This document shows, one piece after another, positions 32,403-41,666 of a stretch of 64,000 nucleotides of DNA. This DNA is from VYFG01 sp965248685. Its GTDB lineage: Bacteria; Pseudomonadota; Gammaproteobacteria; Arenicellales; Poriferihabitantaceae. The stretch spans positions 2,480,001 to 2,544,000 of the forward strand of contig CBDFKC010000003.1 in NCBI GenBank assembly GCA_965248685.1, in the 5' to 3' direction. Each line of letters opens with the position of its first letter. Within the stretch, counting starts at the first letter, position 1. Both the position numbers and the translations under genes were made by a program. The notes under the pieces are model-generated. The model made no database searches. It was given only the letters and a program-made list of their open reading frames with translations, and was not told the origin of the DNA.

Positions 32403-33185
32403 ATGGATAGCGGTACCTTGAGAATTAGTATTTTTCTGTCGGTACTCTCGTTGATGCTTCTACTTGAACTGCTATTGCCGAGAAGGAAACTCAACTACCC
32501 AAGGAAATCCCGTTGGAGTACGAATCTGCTAATAATTGCGCTGGATACCGCAGTTGTCAGGATAGTGTTACCAATTACCACTATTGGTATTGCCCAGTAT
32601 GCGGAAACTGCTCAGTGGGGGGTGCTCAATCAGGTGTCGCTTCCAACTGTTGTTGAGATAGCTATCATTATCCTGGTATTTGATCTTGCCATTTATATAC
32701 AACACGTTCTCAGTCATAAGATTCCAATTCTATGGCGAGTTCACAGAGTCCACCATGCCGATCTGGATTTCGATACTACTACCGGGATTCGGTTTCATCC
32801 CATTGAGATCGTACTCTCTATGGTTTATAAATTTATCTTGATTATTCTTATTGGTCCATCCACGTTGGCGATCCTGATATTTGAAATTGTGCTTAATTCA
32901 ACGGCGTTGTTTAACCATGCCAATGTCAAAATTCCACTCAGGCTGGACCAGATTCTAAGATGGGTCCTGGTAACCCCCGATGTACACCGGATTCACCATT
33001 CGGTTCTGATCAATGAAACCAATAGTAACTATGGATTCAATTTAACTCTATGGGATCGCGTTTTTGGTACCTGGACTGAACAACCCCATAAAAATCACCG
33101 GGATATGGATATTGGATTGCCAGCTATCAGGCACAAAAAGCCAACTGAATTTATTTGGAGTTTGATGTTGCCATTTCGACAGTAG
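32403..33185 (+). CDS. Sterol-desaturase/fatty-acid-hydroxylase family membrane enzyme
   Basis: 260 residues with four membrane helices and the three histidine boxes of the di-iron hydroxylase family: HVLSH, HRVHHAD and HRIHHSVL, plus a FNHANVK segment. Such enzymes hydroxylate or desaturate lipids or hopanoid or sterol tails. No lipid gene adjoins it, so the substrate is unknown. ATG at 32403. It is divergent from the nonapeptide-repeat gene, sharing a palindrome-containing promoter region. Confidence 0.88.
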   Translation: MDSGTLRISIFLSVLSLMLLLELLLPRRKLNYPRKSRWSTNLLIIALDTAVVRIVLPITTIGIAQYAETAQWGVLNQVSLPTVVEIAIIILVFDLAIYIQHVLSHKIPILWRVHRVHHADLDFDTTTGIRFHPIEIVLSMVYKFILIILIGPSTLAILIFEIVLNSTALFNHANVKIPLRLDQILRWVLVTPDVHRIHHSVLINETNSNYGFNLTLWDRVFGTWTEQPHKNHRDMDIGLPAIRHKKPTEFIWSLMLPFRQ

Positions 33186-33364
33186 CCTGGGTATCGGTGG
33201 GTTTTGTTTTATATAAGATAAAACTAATATAAGAACAAATCTTTCTGATTGGTCAAATTTCATTAAATCAGTGACTATAGATAGGTGGATGAAAATAGCA
33301 AAAGGTTTACGGTTTTATTCTTATTCGACTCCGCACCATTCTGTAATTAACTGTGAGTAATAAA

Positions 33365-33595
33365 ATGACTAAATACCAGGATAGTTTTAAACTTGACGTC
33401 GAGGATATTGAAATTATTGAACAGGCGCTACGGCAGAAAATTTCCAGGGAAATTAGAGGTGACGGAAATATTGGTAGTGTTACCCTTCAACCATCTTCAA
33501 ATGCCGTAAGGAAAATTCAATGCGTGCTCGGGAAGATACACAACCAGAAGCGCTTCTACTCCACTGTTAACCCGGGAAGTTGTCCTCTTGGTTAG
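33365..33595 (+). CDS. Small protein of unknown function
   Basis: 76 residues from ATG 33365 (MTKYQDSFKLDVEDIEIIEQALRQKIS); a GTG at 33353 would add four residues. Basic, mixed helix and strand, with VLGKIHNQKRFYSTVNP near the end and one cysteine near each end of the last third. No signal peptide. It looks like a genuine conserved small protein, but I cannot place it in a named family. Stands alone after an AT-rich stretch. Confidence 0.55.
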   Translation: MTKYQDSFKLDVEDIEIIEQALRQKISREIRGDGNIGSVTLQPSSNAVRKIQCVLGKIHNQKRFYSTVNPGSCPLG

Positions 33596-33661
33596 GTTCT
33601 GGTAATCATCTTGACGGGATGGCCCCTCCAGATAAGGTTGACGCCTGTTGTTACCCTTTCG

Positions 33662-34027
33662 CTAGGTTCCTGGATTCAGGTGTTCAACCAGCAATTCGAC
33701 AACTCCCGGAATTGACCCAAAGTAACTATCAATTGACACATCGACATGAGGAAAACGGGCCGAAAAATTGCTTACTTCTGATGGTATGTCGGTAGTGACA
33801 TGATTTCCCGCTACCAGAAAATATGGCAGGATATTGATCGAGGTAGCACCGGCTTCGATTAGCTGTATCCCGCCTTGGGAGATGTCCGGTTTTGCAAGCT
33901 CAAGGAATGCACAGTCGACCAGGTCATACCCGGTTATTGAACCTCTGATATTGTCAATCAATCCATGTATTTCATCATTGGATTCGAGTTTTCTGCTGCC
34001 GTGTGCAATGATCAACAACGCTTTCAT
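33662..34027 (-). CDS. CbiX/SirB-type small chelatase
   Basis: 121 residues, single-domain CbiX: starts MKALLIIAHGSRKLESNDEI (His in AHGSR) with the second motif LPYFLVAGNHVTTDIPSEV (His in AGNHV). These are the metal-binding histidines for sirohydrochlorin ferrochelatase or cobaltochelatase. Could complete siroheme synthesis beside CysG (which has its own chelatase domain) or serve cobalamin. ATG at 34027. It lies alone between the small protein and GabT. Confidence 0.85.
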   Translation of the reverse strand: MKALLIIAHGSRKLESNDEIHGLIDNIRGSITGYDLVDCAFLELAKPDISQGGIQLIEAGATSINILPYFLVAGNHVTTDIPSEVSNFSARFPHVDVSIDSYFGSIPGVVELLVEHLNPGT

Positions 34028-34129
34028 AAGAGGTTAACGGAATTTAATAAATAGCAATGGAATTTTTTTAGCTTCCAGCATAATATCACCTTCTTCCCCC
34101 ACCCATTTAACGATCAAACCTGGACCAGG

Positions 34130-35455
34130 ATGATGAAAAATACCGCAGAAAACTTAGTCGACCAATTAGAGTCCTCACAAACCAATGCCGAATTGCTGGA
34201 ACGTAGGAGTCAGGCTGTGGCCCGAGGAGTTGGGGCGATTCATCCAGTATTTGCCGAAAGGGCAGAGAACGCCACGGTATGGGATGTTGAAGGGCGGGAA
34301 TATATTGATTTTGCCGGGGGCATCGCAGTTCTTAATACCGGCCATCTGCATCCCCGTGTTAAGCAGGCGGTGCAACAGCAGCTCGAGGCATTTAGCCATA
34401 CCTGCTTTATGGTGCTTGGATACGAAAGTTATGTCGAGCTCTGTGAAAAACTCAACGCTTTGGTGCCGGGAGAATTTGCCAAGAAGAGCGCCCTGTTTAC
34501 CTCAGGGTCCGAGGCGGTGGAAAACGCGGTCAAGGTTGCCCGGGCTTGGACAAAACGTGCTGGAGTGATTGCATTTACCTCAGGATATCATGGCCGAACC
34601 ATGGCAACCCTGGCGCTGACCGGTAAAGTCGCGCCTTACAGTGTTGGAATGGGATTAATGCAGAGTTCGGTGTTTCGCGCCCAGTTTCCCTGTCCCACCC
34701 AGGGAGTCAGTGAAGATGATGCTATGCACTCAATTGAGCTTATCTTTAAAAATGATGCAGAACCTACTGATATTGCGGCGATAATATTGGAGCCAGTGCA
34801 AGGAGAAGGAGGTTTCTACATTGCTTCACCCAGTTTTATGCAGCGTTTGCGCGCACTCTGTGATGACCATGGAATAGTATTAATTGCCGACGAAGTTCAG
34901 ACCGGCGCCGGTCGCACTGGTACATTTTTCGCGATGGAGCAGATGGGGGTTTCCGCAGATATTACGGCCTTCGCCAAATCCATTGCCGGTGGGTTTCCTT
35001 TGTCCGGCATTACAGGTCGGGCTGATATGATTGATTCCATCGCTCCGGGGGGGCTCGGTGGAACCTATGGTGGGAGTCCGATTGCCTGTGCTGCGGCCCT
35101 CGCTGTCCTTGAGACATTTGAAGAGGAGAATTTAGTGGCACGTTCGAGGGAGGTTGGCAATATACTGGTTGGCCGATTGCAATCTCTGGCGAGTCGGTAT
35201 GCCGAGATAGGCGAAGTAAGGGGACTCGGTGCCATGGTAGCTATAGAGTTCTTCAAGGGCGGCGATTTGTCCCAGCCCGATTCAGCAATTGCCGGAAAAA
35301 TACTGGAAATGGCCAGGGACAAAGGCTTGATCCTGTTGTCATGTGGGACTTACGGCAATGTTGTCCGAATCCTGGTTCCGTTAACCGTGCCTGATCGGCA
35401 GCTGGAACAGGGGCTGGATATACTTGAAGAGTGCGTTAGTGAGCTATTGGGTTAG
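34130..35455 (+). CDS. gabT: 4-aminobutyrate aminotransferase (class III PLP enzyme)
   Basis: 441 residues, full length for GabT. Signatures: YIDFAGGIAVLNTGHLHPRV, FTSGSEAVENAVKVAR, AFTSGYHGRTMATLALTG, LEPVQGEGGFYIA, IADEVQTGAGRTGTFFAMEQ and the lysine in TAFAKSIAGGFPLSG. It transfers the amino group of GABA (or related omega-amino acids) to 2-oxoglutarate. gabD is not adjacent, so GABA as the natural substrate is by family only. ATG 34130 or 34133. Its stop overlaps the stop of the convergent WYL regulator by 4 bases. Confidence 0.9.
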   Translation: MMKNTAENLVDQLESSQTNAELLERRSQAVARGVGAIHPVFAERAENATVWDVEGREYIDFAGGIAVLNTGHLHPRVKQAVQQQLEAFSHTCFMVLGYESYVELCEKLNALVPGEFAKKSALFTSGSEAVENAVKVARAWTKRAGVIAFTSGYHGRTMATLALTGKVAPYSVGMGLMQSSVFRAQFPCPTQGVSEDDAMHSIELIFKNDAEPTDIAAIILEPVQGEGGFYIASPSFMQRLRALCDDHGIVLIADEVQTGAGRTGTFFAMEQMGVSADITAFAKSIAGGFPLSGITGRADMIDSIAPGGLGGTYGGSPIACAAALAVLETFEEENLVARSREVGNILVGRLQSLASRYAEIGEVRGLGAMVAIEFFKGGDLSQPDSAIAGKILEMARDKGLILLSCGTYGNVVRILVPLTVPDRQLEQGLDILEECVSELLG

Positions 35456-36114
35456 TCCGATTTTTGCTGGCTTTCCCATTGCGCGCGCAGGGCCTTGCTG
35501 CGATTTCTGAAGAAACTATTTTTTGGCTTGCCGCTTATTATCCGATCGACCCGAAAATGTCGAAAATCTTTACGTAATTCGCACCAGCCAGCCAATACGA
35601 TTGATTCGACGTAGTAGATCATTGCTAATGGCAGAACGGTCCGACGGGTTTCAAGTTCTCGTTCATCCCGATAGCAAAGCAGTAACTTCTGCTCACCGCG
35701 AATAGCTGATCGGAGGCTGTCAAGGTCCACGGTTTGGGGTGGGGACGGACCCCAATCAGAGACCCGCAGACTATCCATTCGACTCCGTACTGAGTCAATT
35801 TTAACCGACACTCGATTAGCGGCTCTTTGTAACTCAAGGTCTCCGGTTCTGGCGACTAGGTTGAGGCCTACTACGATTGCTTCAATCTCCACCGTCGTGA
35901 AATTGATGGGCGGTAAATCGTATCCCTGTCGCATCATGTATCCGACCCCAGCCTCGCCCTCAATGGGCGTTCGCATTGACTGCAGCGCCTGAATATCGCG
36001 ATAAATAGTGCGGGTGGAGACTTCCAGATTTTCAGCGATTTCAACTGCGGTAATCGAACTACTCTGACTTCGAAGAATTTGAATTATCTCGAATAGTCGA
36101 TCAGTTCGGCGCAT
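35452..36114 (-). CDS. WYL-domain transcriptional regulator (YafY-like)
   Basis: 220 residues. N-terminal HTH: RRTDRLFEIIQILRSQSSSITAVEIAENLEVSTRTIYRDIQALQ, followed by the GEAGVGYMMRQGYDLPPINF linker and a WYL domain with SIVLAGWCELRKDFRHFRVDRI. WYL proteins sense ligands or nucleic acids through that domain. Targets unknown; convergent with gabT and divergent from the EamA side. ATG at 36114. Confidence 0.9.
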   Translation of the reverse strand: MRRTDRLFEIIQILRSQSSSITAVEIAENLEVSTRTIYRDIQALQSMRTPIEGEAGVGYMMRQGYDLPPINFTTVEIEAIVVGLNLVARTGDLELQRAANRVSVKIDSVRSRMDSLRVSDWGPSPPQTVDLDSLRSAIRGEQKLLLCYRDERELETRRTVLPLAMIYYVESIVLAGWCELRKDFRHFRVDRIISGKPKNSFFRNRSKALRAQWESQQKSD

Positions 36115-36431
36115 TTTAGTTATTAATAGATAGATTAACTGCAGGCTAACATACCACTACTGACACAATGCTGTCAGTAGTGGTTGAGTATACTGCGCAC
36201 AACAATTACTGAAGACTGAATTGTGTCAGGCAAAACAGGCAATGCAATTTTCGAAACCGGGTTCGATACGATTTTTCAAACCTATAGCGATTGCGAACCC
36301 CTTATAGCAATTGATCCAGTCTTACGTTCAGAAACCAGAGGGTTGGACGATTTTGTCAATCCTAATCGCAGGTGGAATAACCAGGGCGACTGGAAGAAAG
36401 ACTGATAACTTTATTTCCCGAGAGTATTTTT
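36115..36431. other. Gap between WYL regulator and EamA gene
   Basis: 317 bases. A GTG-started 60-codon frame (36223-36405) exists but has no ribosome-binding site and no recognisable features; I do not annotate it as a gene. Near 36165-36180 is a TACTGACACAATGCTGTCAGTA arrangement: ACTGACA and TGTCAGT arms with an 8-base spacer (about 36158-36179), a plausible operator of the WYL regulator. Confidence 0.4.
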
Positions 36432-37280
36432 ATGCGATCTGCCCGTTTTATTGGCGTTTTCTTTGTGCTGATCTCGGCACTGGTTTTTAGCTCGGCGGGA
36501 CTGTTTGTAAAAGGGGTTAGCGCAGATTCATGGTCTATACTATTCTGGCGCGGTATATTTGCCACGTTATTTACCGTTACCTACATTGTATTAAAGGGTA
36601 CCTTTCGAAAGGAATTCTATGGCATGGGAAAGGCTGGCGTTGCAGCTGGACTGGTAGGAGCATCAGCAACCATCGCATTCATTCCATCATTTAAATTTAC
36701 CTCAATTGCGAATGTTTCTTTGATCTATGCCGCATCGCCCTTTGTCGCCACGGCTATTGCCTGGGTTTGGTTTCGAGAAAAACCCAGTGGTTTGGTTCTG
36801 GGTGCCAGTTTAGCGGCGTTTGCCGGTGTCTTGCTAATCGTTAGCGGTTCTTTGGGTGATCTCAGTTTGAGAGGAGATTTACTGGCACTTTGGATGACCC
36901 TTGGGATGGCTATTTATCTATGTATTTACCGACGCTTTCCGCAGACGCCGTCGGCGGGTCCTGGCGTATTATTGTCATTGATACTGGTGCCGATTGGGTG
37001 GCTACTGGGAGATCCAATTTCAGCTCCGTTAAAAGAAATTTTAATTATGGGTTGTTTCGGACTGGTCTTCGCGGTGGCTTCAATCACATTGGCGGAAGGT
37101 GCCCGAAGACTTCCGGCATCAGAAACTGCACTTTTAAGCGCCCTGGAAACCCCTTTGGCACCGGTTTGGGCTTATCTGATTTTCACGGAAGTACCGGGGT
37201 TACTGACCGTTGCCGGCGGAATTATTATTTTAATGGCGGTCTACACTTCCCAGGCACTGCAAAGAGTATCCAATCGATAA
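36432..37280 (+). CDS. EamA-family (DMT) transporter
   Basis: 282 residues, ten predicted helices in two EamA repeats: FIGVFFVLISALVFSSAGLFVKGV opening, FRGIF-type FWRGIFATLFTVTY, NVSLIYAASPFVATAIAWVWFREKPS, then the second repeat ending in ASETALLSALETPLAPVWAYLIFTEVPGLLTVAGGIIIL. DMT exporters move amino acids or other metabolites; substrate unknown. ATG at 36432. Confidence 0.9.
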   Translation: MRSARFIGVFFVLISALVFSSAGLFVKGVSADSWSILFWRGIFATLFTVTYIVLKGTFRKEFYGMGKAGVAAGLVGASATIAFIPSFKFTSIANVSLIYAASPFVATAIAWVWFREKPSGLVLGASLAAFAGVLLIVSGSLGDLSLRGDLLALWMTLGMAIYLCIYRRFPQTPSAGPGVLLSLILVPIGWLLGDPISAPLKEILIMGCFGLVFAVASITLAEGARRLPASETALLSALETPLAPVWAYLIFTEVPGLLTVAGGIIILMAVYTSQALQRVSNR

Positions 37281-37404
37281 TACTCCAGGAAAACTGGAAA
37301 TTCACCACTCGGAAAGCCAGACCTGGCGCCCAATTAGTCAATTTTTACACAATGCCGTGTATACTCGCCCGGCGTCAAGTTTCTATTTAATATCCACGTC
37401 TAGG

Positions 37405-37444
37405 AGCAGGCTGATCCCGGGTGACTAGATAAATTTAGCCTGCT
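37405..37444. promoter_or_regulatory. Inverted repeat in the leader of the aryl polyene cluster
   Basis: Arms AGCAGGCT (37405-37412) and AGCCTGCT (37437-37444) are perfect complements with a 24-base loop; flanking bases extend it by G-U/A-U pairs. It lies about 130 bases before the first ape gene, in a 294-base stretch without genes. No T-run follows, so an mRNA leader hairpin or regulator site is more likely than a terminator. Confidence 0.4.
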
Positions 37445-37574
37445 TGAGACAAATTTACGTTAAAAGTCATAATTTTGTTTTTGACTATAACCTATCGACA
37501 AGAATATCCCCTTTCACACCCACTGGTAGATTTGCCAGAAATCTAGAATTTTTGAGAATTCGATCATAAAACCG

Positions 37575-38741
37575 ATGAATCAAACCCAGAGCGTAGTTCT
37601 CTCTGATTGCAAAGTTATTTGTGCTGCGGGAGATACATCCACTTTACTCCAGGGCTTACACAAAGCACCTGAAGAAGTACTGACAATTGATTCGGGGTTT
37701 TTGCGGGATGGCCCGGGTTATTTTGGAAAGATTGAGCTGCCTGAGAACCTTCTCCACCCAAACCTTGCCCGAATCAGTGGGATACTTCAGTATCTGACCG
37801 ACCAGATGGTTGCGACAATTGATCGATTGAAAACAAGTTATCGATCCGATCGTATTGCCGTGATTATTGGTACCACCACCACCGGTATACGGGAGGTAGA
37901 GTCTCGGGAATCTGTATCCAAGGTAGACTATCATAATCACCAGGAGATTTCGGCCGCGGCGGACGACCTTGCCAATTATTGCGGGATCAACGGGCCTAAC
38001 ATCGTTATATCTACCGCTTGTACATCCGGCGCCAAGGCATTGGCGCTGGGAAGAACGCTACTTAGGGCAGGATGGTGTGATGCCGTTATGGTTGGCGCGA
38101 GCGAATCGCTCAATCGTCTAACCTGCCAGGGATTCGAGTCTCTGGAGTCATATTCGACAGATTGTTGCAAACCATTTCAACCAAACAGGGACGGAATAAA
38201 TATTGGAGAAGGTGGAGCTTTGTTTACCATGGAAAAAGGGTTTGAAGGTATTGCCCTGGCCGGGTTTTCTGAATCCAGCGATGCCTGGCATGAATCCGCG
38301 CCTGACCCTAAAGGAATCGGCGCGGCAAACGCAATCAGATCAGCGATGTTGGACGCGAATTTTGATATAAAAGATATTGATTATATAAATTTGCACGGAA
38401 CCGGAACCCGTCTTAACGACGCCATGGAGGCAGATGTGGTTCACAGAATTTTTGGTGCCACAACACCAGCCAGTTCAACCAAAACCGTAACGGGACATTT
38501 ATTGGGTGCTGCCGGTGCAGTTGAAGCTGCTATCTTATGGTTGCTGTTGAATCGACCAACAGAGGTTCCTTTACCGCCTCAACATGGTGTCGAAAACGTT
38601 GATCAGTCATTGCCGCGGATTAATCTGGTCAATCGAGCAGATAATCCCGCTCGAAAAATTAATGGTGCCTTATCTACTTCATTCGCGTTTGGCGGTCACA
38701 ATACAGCGCTAATCCTATCCCGCACCACTCGAGTATGTTGA
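37575..38741 (+). CDS. apeO: APE beta-ketoacyl-ACP synthase (ApeO-like)
   Basis: 388 residues, thiolase-fold ketosynthase. Catalytic triad visible: Cys149 in ISTACTSGA, His274 in NLHGTGT, His308 in VTGHLLGAAGA. It extends the aryl-polyene chain on ACP. First gene of a tightly packed operon; its stop overlaps the next start. In known APE clusters the order KS-DH-KR-KS is apeO-P-Q-R, which is reproduced here, so the symbol follows position and family. ATG at 37575. Confidence 0.85.
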   Translation: MNQTQSVVLSDCKVICAAGDTSTLLQGLHKAPEEVLTIDSGFLRDGPGYFGKIELPENLLHPNLARISGILQYLTDQMVATIDRLKTSYRSDRIAVIIGTTTTGIREVESRESVSKVDYHNHQEISAAADDLANYCGINGPNIVISTACTSGAKALALGRTLLRAGWCDAVMVGASESLNRLTCQGFESLESYSTDCCKPFQPNRDGINIGEGGALFTMEKGFEGIALAGFSESSDAWHESAPDPKGIGAANAIRSAMLDANFDIKDIDYINLHGTGTRLNDAMEADVVHRIFGATTPASSTKTVTGHLLGAAGAVEAAILWLLLNRPTEVPLPPQHGVENVDQSLPRINLVNRADNPARKINGALSTSFAFGGHNTALILSRTTRVC

Positions 38742-39196
38742 GTTCTCCTGGAGAGATTGCCCCGTATATGCCCCATTCGGGAGCTATGCTACTAATTGAC
38801 AGGGTAATCGATCACGGACAGGAGTTTGTAATTACTGAGCTTGATGTTGGACCGCGATTGCCTTTTTTTATTAACGATAGGGTGCCAGCCTATCTAGGTA
38901 TAGAAATAATGGCGCAATCAATTGCCGCCTGGTCGGGGATATGTCGTGGTGATCCGGAATCCCGTCCTCCCATCGGATTTTTACTGGGTACCCGCAGCTA
39001 TATAAGCTCCCTTCGCTATTTCTCAGGTGGCTGTATCTTGAAAATTCACGCCCATCAAATTCTAGAAAATGAGGGTCTGGCAATGTTTGAATGTAAAATG
39101 GATCAGATTTCAGCTAATGGAAGCCAGCATGAGGTGGCGATGGCTAAAATTAGCGTGTTTTCCGTTACTGAAGAATTGAATTCAACTGATCAATGA
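38735..39196 (+). CDS. apeP: APE 3-hydroxyacyl-ACP dehydratase (ApeP-like)
   Basis: 153 residues, hotdog fold of the FabZ/FabA group. Catalytic His in YMPHSGAMLLIDRV and acidic residue in LGIEIMAQSIAAW; FLLGTRSYISSL follows as expected. It dehydrates the beta-hydroxyacyl intermediate to give the conjugated double bonds. Overlaps apeO by 7 bases and apeQ by 4, so translational coupling is likely. Confidence 0.87.
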   Translation: MLSSPGEIAPYMPHSGAMLLIDRVIDHGQEFVITELDVGPRLPFFINDRVPAYLGIEIMAQSIAAWSGICRGDPESRPPIGFLLGTRSYISSLRYFSGGCILKIHAHQILENEGLAMFECKMDQISANGSQHEVAMAKISVFSVTEELNSTDQ

Positions 39197-39927
39197 TTGC
39201 ATCTACTAAATCAGTCTTAATTACTGGCTCAAGCCGGGGTATTGGAAAATCCATCGCTATGGAATTGTCTCGATCGGGATATTCTATCGTTCTGCACGGT
39301 CGAAGTGAGAGCGAACACCTGGACACAACTTACAGTGAGCTTAAACAAACCTGCCCAATGATAAGGCGGCTCGTATTCGATGTCGGTGACCGAGAACAAT
39401 GCCGTTCAGTGCTTAATGACGATATAAACAGTCATGGCATGTATTATGGAATTGTTTTGAACGCGGGAGTATCCAAAGACAATGCTTTTCCTTTTATGTC
39501 AGAAAACGACTGGGATGAAGTCCTGTCGATTAACCTGGATAGTTTCTATAACGTATTGAAACCGTTGATAGAGCCATTGATACTCGCCCGTCGCGGAGGG
39601 CGAATAGTGGTGGTAACATCAGTCTCAGGCATTATGGGAAATCGAGGCCAGGTCAACTATAGTGCGGCCAAGGCTGGACTAATCGGTGCCTCCAAGTCCC
39701 TTGGACTAGAACTAGCGAGAAAAAATATTACGGTGAACTGCGTTGCCCCAGGATTGATTGAGACTGATATGACCAATGATGTTGATCATTCGCGTATTTT
39801 GCCATTGATACCAATGCGTCGAATAGGTAAGGGTGAGGAGGTAGGAGGCGCTGTTTCATTCCTAATGTCTGAGCAGGCGGCCTATATAACCCGTCAGACT
39901 ATTGCTATAGATGGAGGGTTATCTTGA
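39193..39927 (+). CDS. apeQ: APE 3-oxoacyl-ACP reductase (ApeQ-like, SDR)
   Basis: 244 residues, FabG-like short-chain dehydrogenase. NADPH site ITGSSRGIGKSIAMEL, catalytic SVSGIMGNRGQVNYSAAKAGL (Ser, Tyr, Lys) and the NCVAPGLIETDMT loop. It reduces the ketoacyl-ACP in each elongation round. Overlaps neighbours by 4 bases on both sides (ATGA-type coupling). Confidence 0.9.
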   Translation: MIASTKSVLITGSSRGIGKSIAMELSRSGYSIVLHGRSESEHLDTTYSELKQTCPMIRRLVFDVGDREQCRSVLNDDINSHGMYYGIVLNAGVSKDNAFPFMSENDWDEVLSINLDSFYNVLKPLIEPLILARRGGRIVVVTSVSGIMGNRGQVNYSAAKAGLIGASKSLGLELARKNITVNCVAPGLIETDMTNDVDHSRILPLIPMRRIGKGEEVGGAVSFLMSEQAAYITRQTIAIDGGLS

Positions 39928-41156
39928 AGCAAAGAGTAGTTGTTACTGGGATGTCTGGTATTACCTCACTTGGTAGTAGTTGGCAGGAAGTAGCGGCAAA
40001 CATGAGAAAGGGTCTGACAGGGACTAGGGTAATGTCAGAATGGCAGGACATCGAAGGGTTGAATACCAAGCTTGGTGCACCGGTTACTCATTTTGAAATC
40101 CCAGCACGTTTTAAACGCAAGCAATTACGCGGCGCTGGCAGGGTTTCCAGACTTGCCCTCGGGGCCACAGATGCCGCCTTGAATGACGCTGGGTTACTTG
40201 AGTCCGATGTAATTTCGAGTAATGCGACTGGGGTAGCCTATGGTTCTTCCACCGGTAGTGTCGATGCAGTAGCTGAGTTTGGCAAGGTATTGAATGAACG
40301 AACCACCCATGCGCTTAATTCAACCAGCTATATTAGAATGATGCCGCATACTACTGCGGTAAATATTTCAGTGGTGTTTAAGACCAAAGGCAGAATCATC
40401 CCGACCTCTTGTGCCTGCACCTCAGGAAGTCTCGCCATTGGGTATGCCTACGAAGCGATCAAACATGGCTATCATAAAGTTATGTTGGCTGGCGGTGCTG
40501 AAGAATTAGATGCTACTGAAGCAGCGGTTTTCGATACGTTGTACGCGACTTCACTCATGAACGACCATCCAGAAAGATCACCAAGACCATTTGATAAAAA
40601 TCGGGACGGATTGGTTATTGGAGAGGGCGCCGCAACCCTGGTATTGGAGGAGTTGGACCATGCGCTCGAGCGCGGGGCGAATATCTATACCGAAATAGTT
40701 GGCTTTGGGACGAATAGTGATGGGAACCACGTGACCCAGCCAACCCAGGCGACTATGGAGGTGGCTATGCAGTTGGCATTGTCAGAAGCAGCATTGCCGG
40801 TTGAGGAAATTGGGTATGTATCAGCCCACGCGGCGGCAACCGCAACCGGGGACAAGGCAGAATCCCATGCAACGGCAAATGTCGCTAGTAAAGATATCGC
40901 CATCAGTTCGCTAAAAAGCTATTTCGGTCATTCCCTGGGGGCTTGTGGTGCTATCGAAGCCTGGTTGGGGATATGCGGACTCAATGAAGGATGGTTTCCT
41001 GCCACCCAAAATCTAACGGAACTGGACCCCGAGTGTGCGCAACTAAATTATATAATGGGCGAACCCAGGGAGATCGATTGCAATGCTTTTATGAATAATA
41101 ATTTTGCTTTCGGAGGGATTAACACATCGTTGATCTTTCGAAAATTTCAACGTTAG
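39924..41156 (+). CDS. apeR: APE beta-ketoacyl-ACP synthase (ApeR-like)
   Basis: 410 residues, KAS I/II type. Cys165 in TSCACTSGSLAIG, His302 in VSAHAAATATGD (the usual Gly-Thr after His is Ala-Ala), His336 in SYFGHSLGACGAIEAW. A second ketosynthase, in E. coli thought to act on initiation or fatty-acid-like steps. It starts with GTTATCTTG upstream; the start at 39924 overlaps apeQ. A 47-base gap follows, the first true gap of the operon. Confidence 0.87.
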   Translation: MKQRVVVTGMSGITSLGSSWQEVAANMRKGLTGTRVMSEWQDIEGLNTKLGAPVTHFEIPARFKRKQLRGAGRVSRLALGATDAALNDAGLLESDVISSNATGVAYGSSTGSVDAVAEFGKVLNERTTHALNSTSYIRMMPHTTAVNISVVFKTKGRIIPTSCACTSGSLAIGYAYEAIKHGYHKVMLAGGAEELDATEAAVFDTLYATSLMNDHPERSPRPFDKNRDGLVIGEGAATLVLEELDHALERGANIYTEIVGFGTNSDGNHVTQPTQATMEVAMQLALSEAALPVEEIGYVSAHAAATATGDKAESHATANVASKDIAISSLKSYFGHSLGACGAIEAWLGICGLNEGWFPATQNLTELDPECAQLNYIMGEPREIDCNAFMNNNFAFGGINTSLIFRKFQR

Positions 41157-41203
41157 AGCGAGCTGTGCTGACTACTACAATTTGATACTGGGAAATACCC
41201 CTC

Positions 41204-41656
41204 ATGAATAAATATCGATACCTCGGAAGAAAATGGATAAACGTAATATTTATGTTTGTCTTTACGATTTACGCCGGTTCGTCCTTTGCGCGGGATGTTA
41301 CCCAGCTTCACTCCATTACCGACGCGATGAACACCATAACTGCTGAATCACTTATGCAAGTGCAATTCTATTTTGGTGATCAACCGTATCCGAAATCAAA
41401 ACGTAGTATTGGAAGATTTACTACGCGAAGGACCACCATTGCGTTTGGAAAGACTGATTATAATTCCTGCCAATGGGCTTTTCTATCTGCGGTTAAAACC
41501 CTTTTTGAACGCGCCCAAATCGAAGGGGGAAACGCTGTTGTCAATATACAAAGCGTGACCGATGGAGAGGCATTTATCAGTAACCAGCAATTTGTGTGTC
41601 GTGCGGGCAACGTCGTGAGTAAAGTCTATTTAAGCGGGGATGTAGTATTCCAATAG
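41204..41656 (+). CDS. Exported protein of APE clusters, unknown function (ApeA position)
   Basis: 150 residues: membrane leader (WINVIFMFVFTIYAGSSFA) and a periplasmic part with RSIGRFTTRRTTIAFGK, CQWAFLSAVKTLFERAQIEGGNAVVNIQS and KVYLSGDVVF. The GGNAVVNI core resembles small heavy-metal-binding or YbjQ-like folds and proteins mis-annotated as excinuclease subunits in APE clusters. It precedes the PPTase by 10 bases. Role in polyene attachment or localisation is a guess. Confidence 0.65.
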   Translation: MNKYRYLGRKWINVIFMFVFTIYAGSSFARDVTQLHSITDAMNTITAESLMQVQFYFGDQPYPKSKRSIGRFTTRRTTIAFGKTDYNSCQWAFLSAVKTLFERAQIEGGNAVVNIQSVTDGEAFISNQQFVCRAGNVVSKVYLSGDVVFQ

Positions 41657-41666
41657 GACGCATCAC

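Noticed and set aside
36223..36405. 60-codon GTG-started frame before the EamA gene
   Set aside because: No RBS, no recognised features; kept only as a note in the gap description.
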